Below, piece after piece: positions 1 to 7,923 of a stretch of 51,086 nt of DNA. Where the stretch lies: positions 1 through 51,086 of the forward strand of contig NZ_JACVXA010000036.1 in assembly GCF_014903745.1 (NCBI RefSeq), written 5' to 3'. Made by a program: the position numbers and the translations under genes. The DNA is from Mangrovicoccus algicola (lineage in GTDB: Bacteria; Pseudomonadota; Alphaproteobacteria; Rhodobacterales; Rhodobacteraceae). Positions within the stretch are counted from its first letter, which is position 1. The number at the start of each line of letters is the position of its first letter. The notes beneath the pieces are model-generated. The model did not search any database. It was not told the origin of the DNA and worked only from the letters and a program-made list of their open reading frames with translations.

Positions 1-895
1 CCTGCTGGCGACGGCCGCGGGCGATCAGCCAGTCGCGCAGCCGGGCGCCGCCGGGATGGGCCAGCGCCGCGGCGCCCCAGACCAGCCGGTAGGGCGCGGC
101 CAGGCGCAGCGGCAGGCGGAAGGGGATGACCAGCGCCCCGCGCGCCAGTTCCTCCTCCATCATCGACAGCTGCCCCAGCACCACCCCCTGCCCGGCAGCC
201 GCGGCATCGATGGCGGTGGCCGTCAGCGCGAAGCTCATCATCGGAACCGGCGCGGCGGGCAGTTCCAGCTCCTGCGCCGCCGCCCAGCCCGCCCAGCTGG
301 GCGGCGACAGCCCGGCAAAGCGCGGCCCCCAGACGATGTCGAGCCGCGGCAATGCCAGAAGTCCGGCCGGATCCTCCAGCCCCGCGGCCAGGGCAGGCGC
401 GCAGGCGGGGACCGCGAGATCGGTGAACAGGGCCGCATGGCGGCCCTCGGCGGGCGGCGGGCCGAAGGTCATGCGGAAGGCGGCGGCCTCGGCGCCGGGC
501 TCCGCCTCTCCGGCGGTCAGGCGCACCGGCAGGTCCGGTGCCTCAAGCGTCCAGTCGTACAGGCTGCGCCCCAGCCATTTGGCCGTGGGCGTCGGCAGGC
601 CCGACACGACCAGCGGCGCGGCGGCGCGGGCCCCGTGCACCACGTCCTGCGCCCCGGCCAGCACGGCCATGCCCCGGCTCAGCTCGGCATGGTAGAGCCG
701 CCCCAGATCGGTCAGTTCCAGCCCCCTTCCCTGCCGTTCGGCCAGGGTCACGCCCAGATGCGCCTCCAGCCGCTTCAGCTGCTGGCTGACCGCGCCGGGG
801 CTGACCCCCAGATCCGCCGCCGCCCCCGCGACCGATCCCGTGCGCCCCAGCGCCTCGAAGGCTTCCATCGCGCGGAAATGCGGCAGCCGCGTCAT
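1..895 (-). CDS. LysR-family transcriptional regulator (C-terminus cut by window edge)
   Basis: Reading the minus strand from the ATG at 895 gives an open frame of about 298 codons that leaves the window with no stop. The first 60 residues are a LysR winged helix-turn-helix: MTRLPHFRAMEAFEALGR, then GSVAGAAADLGVSPGAVSQQ and LKRLEAHLGVTLAERQGRG. The rest fits an effector-binding domain. Its closing part (HPGGARLRDWLIARG) resembles GcvA-type LysR proteins, so only a few residues are probably missing. The start overlaps the stop of the GntR gene upstream (ATGA), so it is the last gene of the amino-acid transporter operon. The effector and targets cannot be read from the sequence. LysR membership is clear; a role in regulating this operon is inferred from position. 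Confidence 0.88.
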   Translation of the reverse strand, partial: MTRLPHFRAMEAFEALGRTGSVAGAAADLGVSPGAVSQQLKRLEAHLGVTLAERQGRGLELTDLGRLYHAELSRGMAVLAGAQDVVHGARAAAPLVVSGLPTPTAKWLGRSLYDWTLEAPDLPVRLTAGEAEPGAEAAAFRMTFGPPPAEGRHAALFTDLAVPACAPALAAGLEDPAGLLALPRLDIVWGPRFAGLSPPSWAGWAAAQELELPAAPVPMMSFALTATAIDAAAAGQGVVLGQLSMMEEELARGALVIPFRLPLRLAAPYRLVWGAAALAHPGGARLRDWLIARGRRQQ

Positions 896-1623
896 CCGCC
901 CGCCCGGGGGGTGAACCGGGCCGTCAGCCGGTGCAGCCCGCCGGGATAGAGGAACCGCACCGCCGTCACCGGTGCGCCCTGCTTCCAGGTGCGCCGCGAA
1001 ATGGCCAGGCAGGGCGCGCCCTCGGCAAGCTCCAGCCGCGCCGCCTCCTCGGCCCCGGCCGCGACGGCGGCGATCTGGTTCTCCGCCGCGCTCCAGGGCA
1101 CGTGATCGACCAGCCACAGCCCCGGCGCCGCCGCGGCGAAAGGTTCCCCGGCCGCCTCGGGCACGCTGTCGAGAAAGATCAGCCGGTCCTCCAGCGCGAA
1201 GGGCCGGTCATCCGAACGGTGCAGGCACAGCACCCGCAGCGCCGCCGCCCCCTCGGCCAGCCCGTAGCGCGCCGCCTCCTCCGCGCCCAGACCCTGCGTG
1301 TCGCGGGCGAGGATGCGGTGGCTGTAGCGCCCGCCGGCGGCCTCGACATCGTCGCGGACATCGTGGATTTCCAGGATCGACACATGGTCCTTCTGCGGCA
1401 GGACGACCGAGCCCACGCGGCGGCGGCGGCGGATCAGCCCGGCCTGCGCCAGCTGGGTCATCACCTTGTTCACCGTCATCCGCGAACAGCCGTAGCTTTC
1501 GCTCAGCTCCAGTTCCGAGGGCACCTGGTGGCCCGGCGGCCACTCCCCCGACAGGATGCGCGCCTCGATCTCGCCCAGGATGGTGTCGTGCAGCGACTTT
1601 GCGGGTCCGGGCGCCTGGTCCAT
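892..1623 (-). CDS. GntR-family regulator of the HutC/UTRA type
   Basis: This is a 243-residue DNA-binding regulator. Residues 1-75 form a GntR winged helix (ILSGEWPPGHQVPSELELSE, SYGCSRMTVNKVMTQL). The rest is a UTRA effector domain containing EIHDVRDDVEAAGGRYSHR and, near the end, RRTWKQGAPVTAVRF and PGGLHRLTARF. That ending is close to what I recall of Pseudomonas HutC, the urocanate-responsive repressor of histidine use. The ATG at 1623 overlaps the ATPase stop (TGATG); a GTG at 1626 is an alternative start. The gene is cotranscribed with an amino-acid ABC transporter, and a HutC-like palindrome lies upstream of the operon at 4684-4695. Autorepression with urocanate or a related compound as inducer is therefore likely, but this is inference. 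No histidine catabolic genes adjoin it. Confidence 0.88.
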   Translation of the reverse strand: MDQAPGPAKSLHDTILGEIEARILSGEWPPGHQVPSELELSESYGCSRMTVNKVMTQLAQAGLIRRRRRVGSVVLPQKDHVSILEIHDVRDDVEAAGGRYSHRILARDTQGLGAEEAARYGLAEGAAALRVLCLHRSDDRPFALEDRLIFLDSVPEAAGEPFAAAAPGLWLVDHVPWSAAENQIAAVAAGAEEAARLELAEGAPCLAISRRTWKQGAPVTAVRFLYPGGLHRLTARFTPRAGG

Positions 1624-2411
1624 CACCGCAGCATCTGCGCCCCGCGATCCAAATAGGTATCGAGGAACTGCTCCAGCCGCGGATGGCGCGGCGCGGCAAA
1701 GACCGTTTCGGGCGTGTCGTGGAACAAGAGCTGCCCGTGATCGAGGAAGCAGACGCGGTTGCCGACCGAGGCGGCAAAGCCGATCTCGTGGGTGACGACG
1801 ACCATGGTCATGCCCTCGTCGGCCAGCGTGCGCATCACGTTCAGCACCTCGCCGGTCAGTTCCGGGTCCAGCGCCGAGGTCGGTTCGTCGAACAGCATGA
1901 TGGTCGGGTCCAGCGCCAGGGCGCGGGCGATGGCGACGCGCTGCTGCTGGCCGCCGGAGAGCTGGCTGGGATAATGCCCGGCGCGTTCTTCCAGCCCGAC
2001 CTTGACCAGCTGCGCCATGGCGCGGTCCTCGGCGGCCTTGCGCGACAGCCCGCGCACCCGGCGCAGCGCCATCGACACATTGCCGAGCGCCGTCATGTGC
2101 GGCCAGAGATTGAACTGCTGGAACACCATGCCGATCTTCGAGCGCGTGCGGCGCAGCTCGGCCGGGGTCTGGCGGCGGCGCTTGCCGTCCTTCTCGAACA
2201 CCCCCAGGGCTTCGCCCTCGATCTCGATCGTGCCGGCGGTGGCTTCCTCGAGAAAGGCCATGCAGCGCAGCAGCGTCGACTTGCCGGAGCCCGAGGGACC
2301 GATCAGGCAGGAGACCTGGCCGCGCGGCACTTCCAGGTTGATGTCCCTCAGGACCAGCGTCTCGCCGAAGCGCTTCGACACGTTGCGGACGGAAATGGCA
2401 GGCTGGGTCAT
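1623..2411 (-). CDS. Polar amino-acid ABC transporter, ATP-binding protein (GlnQ/HisP type)
   Basis: This is a 262-residue cytoplasmic ATPase that powers amino-acid uptake. It has Walker [10 protein letters not shown] (residues 38-46), a Q-loop near VFQQFN, signature LSGGQQQR (151-158), Walker B IMLFDEP (171-177) and an H-loop in VVVTHEIGF. Length and motifs match the GlnQ/HisP/ArtP family. I chose the ATG at 2411 because [16 protein letters not shown] is a normal family start and it lies one base after the permease stop at 2413; a longer in-frame extension to 2525 only overlaps the permease. It forms an operon with two permeases and a binding protein upstream and the HutC-like regulator downstream. 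Substrate specificity is not visible in an ATPase; histidine or a relative is suggested only by the regulator. Confidence 0.95.
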   Translation of the reverse strand: MTQPAISVRNVSKRFGETLVLRDINLEVPRGQVSCLIGPSGSGKSTLLRCMAFLEEATAGTIEIEGEALGVFEKDGKRRRQTPAELRRTRSKIGMVFQQFNLWPHMTALGNVSMALRRVRGLSRKAAEDRAMAQLVKVGLEERAGHYPSQLSGGQQQRVAIARALALDPTIMLFDEPTSALDPELTGEVLNVMRTLADEGMTMVVVTHEIGFAASVGNRVCFLDHGQLLFHDTPETVFAAPRHPRLEQFLDTYLDRGAQMLR

Positions 2412-2412
2412 G

Positions 2413-3072
2413 TCAGGCACTATAGGCAGAGAGGCGGCGCTCGGCGAGGCGGCCCAGGAGATTGGCGAATTCCACGAGCGCCCAGTAGACCAGCGCCAGC
2501 ACGACAAGCGCCTCGACGAAGGCATATTGCTGCGAGCCGATGGCCTGCACGGTCATGGTCATCTCGGGAACGGTGATCAGCGACAGCAGCGCGGTTTCCT
2601 TCAGGAGGATCACCGCCATGTTCATGGAAGGCGGCAGCACCAGCAGCGCCATCTCGGGCAGCTGCACGTGCAGGATGGTCTGGAACCGGGTCAGCCCCAC
2701 GCATTGCGCCGCCTCGGAATGGCCCGGCGGCACCGACTGGAACCCGGCGCGGAAGATCTCGGCGTAATAGGCGGCCCCGTACAGCGTGAGGCCCAGCAGC
2801 CCGGCCGCGACCGGATCGAGGCGCAGCCCGATATAGGGGCCGCCGAAATACAGAAGGAAGATCTGCACCAGGAAGGGCGTGCCGCGCAGCACCTCGACCG
2901 GGACGGACAGGACCAGATCGGCCAGCCGTCCGCCATAGCGGCGCGCGGTGGCGACGAGAAAGCCCAGCACCGCCCCCAGCAGCGTGCCGGCGATCCAGAT
3001 CAGGACGGTGACGCCCAGCCCGGCGAGAATGGCGGGGCCCTTGGCGAGGATGACGGCGAAATCGAAGCTCAT
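2413..3072 (-). CDS. Amino-acid ABC transporter permease (HisM/GlnP type)
   Basis: This is a 219-residue inner-membrane permease of the polar amino-acid uptake family. It starts MSFDFAVILAKGPAILAGL, followed by hydrophobic segments. The EAA loop that contacts the ATPase is recognisable around GFQSVPPGHSEAAQCVGLT. RGTPFLVQIFLLYFGGP is the usual His/Glu/Gln/Arg permease signature. The ATG at 3072 overlaps the stop of the partner permease (ATGA), which fixes the start; the longer in-frame extension lies inside the other permease and reads as arginine-rich shadow. It forms the channel as a heterodimer with the product of 3069-3713. Confidence 0.94.
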   Translation of the reverse strand: MSFDFAVILAKGPAILAGLGVTVLIWIAGTLLGAVLGFLVATARRYGGRLADLVLSVPVEVLRGTPFLVQIFLLYFGGPYIGLRLDPVAAGLLGLTLYGAAYYAEIFRAGFQSVPPGHSEAAQCVGLTRFQTILHVQLPEMALLVLPPSMNMAVILLKETALLSLITVPEMTMTVQAIGSQQYAFVEALVVLALVYWALVEFANLLGRLAERRLSAYSA

Positions 3073-3713
3073 TTGGCTGGCAGTCCCGGCAGGGCCGCCT
3101 CGGCGCGGCGCCCGGCAATGGCGACGATCCAGTTGATCGCCAGGTAGATCAGCCCGGCAGAGGCAAAGATCGGCAGCGGCATGTAGGTGGAGGCGGCGAG
3201 GTTCTGCGCCATCTTGGTCAGCTCGATCATGCCGACGACGGAAACCAGCGACGACGCCTTGAGGATCAGGATCGCCTCGTTGACCAGCGCCGGGAAGGTC
3301 AGGCGCAGCGCGATCGGCGTGCGGATCCAGACGAAGCTCTGGACCGGCGACAGCCCGGCCATCTCGGCCGACTCGATCAGCCCGCGCGGGACGCCCTCGA
3401 ACCCGCCGCGCAGGTTCTCCGCCTGGTAGGCGGCGGTGCACAGCGACAGGCCGATCAGCGCGGTGGCCAGGCTGGAGAGGCTGAGTCCGATGGCCGGCAG
3501 CAGGTTGAAGATCAGCAGCAGCTGCACCAGCAGCGGCACGCCGCGGAAGAAGGAGATGAAGATCCGCGCGAACCAGACCAGCGGCGCCAGCCCCGACATG
3601 CGCATCGCGGACAGCCCGATGGCGAAGGCCAGGCCCAGGCTGATCGAGGCGGCGCTGACGAAGATCGTCATCAGCGAGGCCTGCAGCAGCAGTTCGAAGA
3701 GTTGCCAGGTCAT
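3069..3713 (-). CDS. Amino-acid ABC transporter permease (HisQ/GlnP type)
   Basis: This is a 214-residue inner-membrane permease. It opens with a long hydrophobic helix (MTWQLFELLLQASLMTIFVS) and carries the family signature FFRGVPLLVQLLLIFNLLP. The EAA-type coupling loop lies around GGFEGVPRGLIESAEMAGLS. It pairs with the second permease, whose start overlaps its stop by four bases. The binding-protein gene lies 73 bases upstream across a strong stem-loop (3733-3777), a usual arrangement when the binding protein is needed in excess. The family call is firm; the transported amino acid is unknown. Confidence 0.94.
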   Translation of the reverse strand: MTWQLFELLLQASLMTIFVSAASISLGLAFAIGLSAMRMSGLAPLVWFARIFISFFRGVPLLVQLLLIFNLLPAIGLSLSSLATALIGLSLCTAAYQAENLRGGFEGVPRGLIESAEMAGLSPVQSFVWIRTPIALRLTFPALVNEAILILKASSLVSVVGMIELTKMAQNLAASTYMPLPIFASAGLIYLAINWIVAIAGRRAEAALPGLPAK

Positions 3714-3732
3714 GAAAGGGTCCGCGGAAGGT

Positions 3733-3777
3733 GCAGCGCGGCGGAGGGGAGAGAGAAGGAGCCCCCCGCCGCGCCGC
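3733..3777 (-). promoter_or_regulatory. Stem-loop between binding-protein gene and permease genes
   Basis: The arms 3733-3744 and 3766-3777 are complementary over 12 positions; on the minus-strand transcript 11 are Watson-Crick pairs and one is G-U. The hairpin is very GC-rich, sits three bases past the permease-proximal intergenic midpoint and has no U-run. It most likely acts as an RNA-stabilising or attenuating element that leaves more binding-protein mRNA than permease mRNA. The structure is visible; its function is inferred from known binding-protein operons. Confidence 0.7.
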
Positions 3778-3786
3778 GTCGGTGGA

Positions 3787-4611
3787 TCAGATATTCGGCT
3801 CGGTCACGTAGTCGGGCATGTCGAAGGTGGTGCCGAACCATTTCTGCTGCAGCTCGGCCATGCGGCCATCCTCCTTCATCGCCAGAAGGATCTCGTCGAT
3901 CTTGTCCATCAGGCTGGCATATTCGGGCTCGATCCGGCCGGGATAGCCGAAATAGGTCGGCGTGCCGAAGGCGGGCTTCACGACCTTGAAGACCTCGGGG
4001 CGCTGGCTGGCGACGAAGGCGATGTTGGGCAGGGAATTGGCCACCGCCTCGATCCGCCCGGCCGCCAGGTCGGCATAGGATTCATTGAAGGAGACGTACT
4101 CCTTGATGTCGGTCGGCGGGGTCTCCAGCGTCTCGGCAAAGGCCTGCAGCTGTGCCAGCTGCGCGGTGCCGGTGCCCGATCCGACGGGCTTGCCCGCGAT
4201 ATCCTCGGGGGTCTCGATCTCGCATTTCGCGCAGGCCAGAAGCGCCACGGTGGCCTCGGCGACCGGCGAGGAGAAGCGATAGCGCGCCATGCGCTCCTTG
4301 GTGATGGTCGCGGGGCCTGCGACCACGTCGAACCGCCCGGCTTCCAGCCCCGGCAGGACGCCCGTCCAGTCCAGCGTGATCCATTCCAGATCGACGCCCA
4401 TCTCCTTGGCGATCTCCTCGAAGACCTCGACATTCAGGCCGGTATGCGTGCCCGCATCGATATAGTCGAAGGGCGCGAAGGCGGTCTCGGTGCCGACCTT
4501 AAGGACCCCGGCCTCCATCACCCGCGCCAGCGCATCCTGCGCCTGCGCCGCCAGTGCGGAACCAAGGGTCAGAGCCGCCCCGGCCATAACCGCGAAAATC
4601 TGTCTACGCAT
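3787..4611 (-). CDS. Amino-acid ABC transporter, periplasmic substrate-binding protein
   Basis: This is a 274-residue solute-binding protein of the polar amino-acid family (SBP_bac_3). A Sec signal peptide ends near ALAAQAQDA. The mature protein starts with the typical VLKVGTETAFAPFDYIDAG, then ITLDWTGVLPGLEAGRFDVV, and ends with MAELQQKWFGT. The ATG at 4611 follows a GGGAG/AAGGA-type ribosome site. It is the first gene of the operon, so its promoter should lie in the 250-base divergent region, where a TATAAA box coincides with a HutC-like palindrome. Two Cys residues near the middle (LLACAKCEIETP) could form a disulfide. Histidine or another polar amino acid is the likely ligand, inferred from the regulator only. 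Confidence 0.94.
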   Translation of the reverse strand: MRRQIFAVMAGAALTLGSALAAQAQDALARVMEAGVLKVGTETAFAPFDYIDAGTHTGLNVEVFEEIAKEMGVDLEWITLDWTGVLPGLEAGRFDVVAGPATITKERMARYRFSSPVAEATVALLACAKCEIETPEDIAGKPVGSGTGTAQLAQLQAFAETLETPPTDIKEYVSFNESYADLAAGRIEAVANSLPNIAFVASQRPEVFKVVKPAFGTPTYFGYPGRIEPEYASLMDKIDEILLAMKEDGRMAELQQKWFGTTFDMPDYVTEPNI

Positions 4612-4683
4612 GTCCTTGCTCCCTGTGCGCCCCCTCGGGGCTGTCCTGTTCGGTATCCGTCGGCCGCGGGACGGCCTTCCCTT

Positions 4684-4695
4684 TTGTTTATACAA
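4684..4695. promoter_or_regulatory. Candidate HutC-type operator overlapping the transporter promoter
   Basis: TTGTTTATACAA is a 12-base imperfect palindrome (10 of 12 positions symmetrical) with TTGT/ACAA half sites. It closely resembles the HutC operator pattern known from pseudomonads, which centres on TTGTAT...ACAA. Read on the minus strand it contains TATAAA (4687-4692), a good -10 box for the binding-protein gene that starts 72 bases further on. Repression by the HutC-like regulator encoded in the same operon is the simplest reading. The site is visible; binding is inferred. Confidence 0.55.
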
Positions 4696-4860
4696 TTGAG
4701 GCAAAGCGACAGAGAGGATCGCCCCGTCCCTCGGCCCCACCGTGTTTTGCCCAATATATGAGCGCATCGCCGCTCGCCAGCCCAAATCCGCGCCGGAGGG
4801 AAACCCGCCGAGCGGTGCCCGGCCCTGCCGCGCCCTCTCGCCTGGCGGCGGGGGCCTGCT

Positions 4861-5679
4861 ATGATGCCGGTCATGTCCAGACCCGAGTCTTCTCCTGCCG
4901 CGGCGCTGTCTCCCGAGGCGGAGGCGCAGATCCGCGCCTTCATCCGCCGCAATTTCGGCCTGCGCGGCACGCTGTCCCTGCACCGCCACGCGCTTGGCTG
5001 GGACCTTCTGCGGGCGCCCGCCAACGTGCTGCTGGCCGGGCTGGCCTTCGTCGTGCGCGTGACGATCTGGCTGCTGCACCGGCTGGGCGCGCGCCGCGCG
5101 GGCGAGGGGCTGGGCCGGATCCGGCTGGCCTTTCCCACCGCCGTGGCGCGCGAGATCGACCGCCGGCTGCGCGACGAATTGCTGGCGCCGCTGGGCCTGC
5201 TGCCCGAGGAGGCCGCGCTGCGCAGCTATGCCGAGATCCGCGCCGCCACGGGCGAGATGACCGCCACGGCCGGCACGCTGGGCACCGGCGCCGCCTTCAA
5301 GACGCTCACCCCCGGCGTCATCTCGCTGGCACCGCTGATCGCCGGGATCATCGCCCAATCCGCCGCCATTGCCGCCTTTCCGCTGGGGGGCATGCTGGGC
5401 GCCTGGTGGTACGGGGTCTTTCCGCCGCGCCCGGATGCGCAGCTGATCGCGATCTGCGTCGTGGCGCTGATGAGCTGCTTCGCGCTGGTCTCCACCTTTG
5501 CCGGGCTGGTCGCCGACCCGCTGCAGGCGCTGCTGGGGATCCATCGCTGGCGGCTGAGACGGCTGGTCCGCGCGCTCTCGGCCCCCGGCGGGCGCATGCC
5601 GGCGCCGGAACACGGCATGGCACGCGCCGGCGACCTGGCCGACATGGCCGTGAACCTGAAGCGGTTCCTGGGGCTCTAG
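4861..5679 (+). CDS. Membrane protein of unknown function (possibly DUF6635)
   Basis: This is a 272-residue protein transcribed divergently from the transporter operon. The N-terminal 60 residues contain IRRNFGLRGTLSLHRHALGW, DLLRAPANVLLAG and a hydrophobic stretch. Near residues 150-215 there are two or three further hydrophobic segments (VISLAPLIAGIIAQSAAIAA and AQLIAICVVALMSCFALVS). The C-terminal 60 residues are basic and soluble. The composition fits an inner-membrane protein with three or four helices. The pattern reminds me of a Rhodobacteraceae DUF6635 family, recalled without a search. Starts at 4861, 4864 or 4873 are all possible; none has a strong ribosome site. Confidence 0.75.
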   Translation: MMPVMSRPESSPAAALSPEAEAQIRAFIRRNFGLRGTLSLHRHALGWDLLRAPANVLLAGLAFVVRVTIWLLHRLGARRAGEGLGRIRLAFPTAVAREIDRRLRDELLAPLGLLPEEAALRSYAEIRAATGEMTATAGTLGTGAAFKTLTPGVISLAPLIAGIIAQSAAIAAFPLGGMLGAWWYGVFPPRPDAQLIAICVVALMSCFALVSTFAGLVADPLQALLGIHRWRLRRLVRALSAPGGRMPAPEHGMARAGDLADMAVNLKRFLGL

Positions 5680-5724
5680 CGCGGTCCGGGTCCCGGTCCC
5701 GGCGGGCAAATTCGGCCGCAGGGG

Positions 5725-5754
5725 TTGTCAGGAGACCGACTCGGACCCTATATA
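5725..5754 (+). promoter_or_regulatory. Sigma-70-type promoter for the 41-residue protein
   Basis: TTGTCA (5725-5730) and TATATA (5749-5754) are separated by 18 bases, close to consensus and rare in this GC-rich sequence. Transcription would start near 5761, leaving a leader of about 180 bases before the ATG at 5943. Between 5680 and 5942 I see no other gene. Confidence 0.5.
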
Positions 5755-5942
5755 GGCGCCACAGAGACCCGCCCGGTCGCGCATGCCGCGTGTCCCTTCG
5801 GGTCGCCGGGGCCCTGCGGCCAGAGCTGCATTTCCCCCGGTTCCATATCAGCCAGGACAGACCCGTTCCCCGGCAGGCCCTCGCCAGTGCCCGGAGCGCG
5901 TTTTTCATTTGTCCCGGCCCAAGAAGAAGAAAGGACACGCCC

Positions 5943-6068
5943 ATGCCGATGAGCGACGAAGAACTCGAGCGCCGGATCGAAGAGCTGAACAATTCCGGGA
6001 TGACCCTTGCCGCCAAGGCGCTGATGCGCGAGCTGAGCTTCCGCCAGAAGCGCGCGGCCGCGGCCTGA
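5943..6068 (+). CDS. Small hypothetical protein, 41 residues
   Basis: ATG at 5943 follows AAAGGA at a normal distance and encodes MPMSDEELERRIEELNNSGM, then TLAAKALMRELSFRQKRAAAA. The protein is a charged, probably helical peptide with no membrane segment. It has its own candidate promoter (5725-5754) and a textbook terminator at 6117-6139, so it looks like a separately transcribed, highly expressed small gene. The function is unknown; nothing identifies a partner. Confidence 0.7.
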   Translation: MPMSDEELERRIEELNNSGMTLAAKALMRELSFRQKRAAAA

Positions 6069-6116
6069 GCAGGGCGCATCACGGACCGGGCCGGAGGCGG
6101 CCCGGCCGGGAATGAA

Positions 6117-6139
6117 GGCGGGCTTGGCCCGCCTTTTTT
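6117..6139 (+). terminator. Rho-independent terminator after the 41-residue gene
   Basis: GGCGGGC (6117-6123) pairs with GCCCGCC around a short TTG loop and is followed by six T. A second, weaker GC-rich hairpin precedes it. Confidence 0.9.
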
Positions 6140-6214
6140 GCATTCTGCCGCCCGGTTTTCCTTCGCAAAGCCGCCTCGCGGGGCTATGTCACCGGAACGT
6201 GCAGGGAGGTTCGC

Positions 6215-6424
6215 ATGGCGCAGGATCCGCTATTCCTTCTGGCAGGCGGCGCCTGTCTTCTGGTGCTGATCGTGCTGATGATCGGCATCGGCGGCTTCGC
6301 CCGCGGCGGCGCGTTCAACCGGCGCCACGGCAACCGCCTGATGCGCTATCGCCTGGCGGCCCAGGCCGTGGCGGTGGCGCTGATCCTGCTTTTCGTGGCA
6401 ATCAGGGGAGGCATCGGCGGCTGA
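6215..6424 (+). CDS. Twin-transmembrane HIG1-like small protein
   Basis: This 69-residue protein has two membrane helices: residues 5-28 (LFLLAGGACLLVLIVLMIGI) and 47-63 (LAAQAVAVALILLFVAI). They are joined by a basic loop, NRRHGNRLMRYR, which resembles the conserved loop of HIG1/RCF1-type proteins that associate with cytochrome oxidase supercomplexes. The ribosome site is GGGAGG. Its stop overlaps the ATG of the adenosyltransferase gene (TGATG). The order HIG1-like, PduO, etfB, etfA is common in Rhodobacteraceae. A respiratory-complex role is family knowledge and not shown here. Confidence 0.85.
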   Translation: MAQDPLFLLAGGACLLVLIVLMIGIGGFARGGAFNRRHGNRLMRYRLAAQAVAVALILLFVAIRGGIGG

Positions 6425-6996
6425 TGGTCGTTCTCAACCGGATCTATACCCGCGGCGGCGATGACGGGGACACCGCGCTTGGCAGCGGCGAACGCGTGCC
6501 GAAACATGCCCTGCGCGTCGAGACTTATGGCACGGTCGATGAAACCAATGCCGCGATCGGGCTGGCGCGGCTGCATGCGGCGGGAGAGATCGCCGCGCGG
6601 CTGGCCGCGATCCAGAACGACCTGTTCGACCTGGGCGCCGACCTGTGCCGTCCCGGCATGGAGCGGGACGCGGAGGCCGCGCATCCCCCCCTGCGCGTGA
6701 CCGGCGCCCAGACCGGGCGGCTGGAAGCCGAAATCGACGCGATGAATGCGGATCTGGCGCCGCTGCGCTCCTTCGTCCTGCCCGGCGGCTCGGCGCTGGC
6801 CGCGCATCTGCACCAGTGCCGGACCCTGGCCCGCCGCGCCGAGCGGCTGACCGCGCGGCTGGCCCGCGAGGAAGAGGTCAACCCGCACGCCCTGCGCTAT
6901 CTCAACCGTCTCTCCGACTGGTTCTTCGTCGCCGCGCGGGCGGCCAATGACAACGGTGCAGGCGATGTGCTGTGGGTGCCGGGCGCCAATCGCTGA
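6424..6996 (+). CDS. Cob(I)alamin / cobyrinate adenosyltransferase, PduO type
   Basis: This 190-residue protein transfers the adenosyl group of ATP to reduced corrinoids, making adenosylcobalamin. The N-terminal ATP-binding signature is TRGGDDGDTALGSGERVPK, followed by VETYGTVDETNAAIG. The corrinoid-side motif is RSFVLPGGSALAAHLHQCRT with LARRAERLTARL. Length is normal for a single-domain PduO. The start at 6424 overlaps the HIG1-like stop, so the two are translationally coupled. A separate 168-base gap follows before etfB. Confidence 0.95.
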   Translation: MVVLNRIYTRGGDDGDTALGSGERVPKHALRVETYGTVDETNAAIGLARLHAAGEIAARLAAIQNDLFDLGADLCRPGMERDAEAAHPPLRVTGAQTGRLEAEIDAMNADLAPLRSFVLPGGSALAAHLHQCRTLARRAERLTARLAREEEVNPHALRYLNRLSDWFFVAARAANDNGAGDVLWVPGANR

Positions 6997-7164
6997 GCAA
7001 ACCGCCGCCGGCCTTCCCCGCGCGCGGCCGCCGCGCCCACAGCCCGGACGTGACGTTTTGCGGGGCTGGCGCGATGAATTTTCCCTGTTTCTCGCGTGCC
7101 CTGCCCTATAACAGGTTTGCGACACGCCCGGGTCCGACCGGGGGCGGAGAACAGGAGAAGGCCG

Positions 7165-7923
7165 ATGAAGATCCTCGTGCCCGTTAAGCGGGTGATCGAT
7201 TACAATGTGAAGGTCCGCGTGAAGGCGGACGGGAGCGGGGTCGATCTTGCCAACGTCAAGATGTCGATGAACCCGTTCGACGAGATCGCCGTCGAGGAGG
7301 CGATCCGGCTGAAGGAGAAGGGCGTGGCGACCGAGGTGGTCGTGGTGTCCATCGGCGTGAAGCAGGCGCAGGAAACGCTGCGCACCGCGCTGGCCATGGG
7401 CGCCGACCGGGCGATCCTCGTCGAGGCCGCCGATGACGTCCATACCGATATCGAGCCGCTCGCCGTCGCCAAGATCCTCGCGAAGATCGTCGGGGAGGAG
7501 CAGCCGCAGCTGGTGATCGCGGGCAAGCAGGCGATCGACAACGACATGAACGCCACCGGGCAGATGCTCTCGGCGCTGCTGGGCTGGAGCCAGGCGACCT
7601 TCGCCTCCGAACTTTCGGTCGAGGGCGATGCCGCGACCGTGACGCGCGAGGTGGATGGCGGGCTGCAGACCATCAAGGTCAGGCTCCCGGCGATCGTCAC
7701 GGTCGATCTGCGCCTGAACGAGCCGCGCTATGCCAGCCTTCCCAACATCATGAAGGCGAAAAAGAAGCCGCTGGACGTGAAGACCGCCGCCGATCTGGGC
7801 GTCGATGTCGCGCCGCGCCTGACGGTAGTCAAGACCGCCGAACCGGCGGCGCGCGCGGCGGGCGAAATGGTGGGCTCGGTCGACGAGCTGGTGGCGAAAC
7901 TCAAGGAAAAAGGGCTGGTCTGA
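7165..7923 (+). CDS. etfB: Electron transfer flavoprotein beta subunit
   Basis: This 252-residue protein is the AMP-binding beta subunit of ETF, which carries electrons from acyl-CoA and other dehydrogenases to ETF:quinone oxidoreductase. It starts [20 protein letters not shown] and contains the ETF-beta signature region from [17 protein letters not shown] to [23 protein letters not shown] 7165 has AGGAGAAG just upstream; a frame running back to 7096 is not supported. A possible -10 box TATAAC lies at 7107-7112, with a poor -35. The stop overlaps the etfA start (TGATG). Confidence 0.97.
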   Translation: MKILVPVKRVIDYNVKVRVKADGSGVDLANVKMSMNPFDEIAVEEAIRLKEKGVATEVVVVSIGVKQAQETLRTALAMGADRAILVEAADDVHTDIEPLAVAKILAKIVGEEQPQLVIAGKQAIDNDMNATGQMLSALLGWSQATFASELSVEGDAATVTREVDGGLQTIKVRLPAIVTVDLRLNEPRYASLPNIMKAKKKPLDVKTAADLGVDVAPRLTVVKTAEPAARAAGEMVGSVDELVAKLKEKGLV

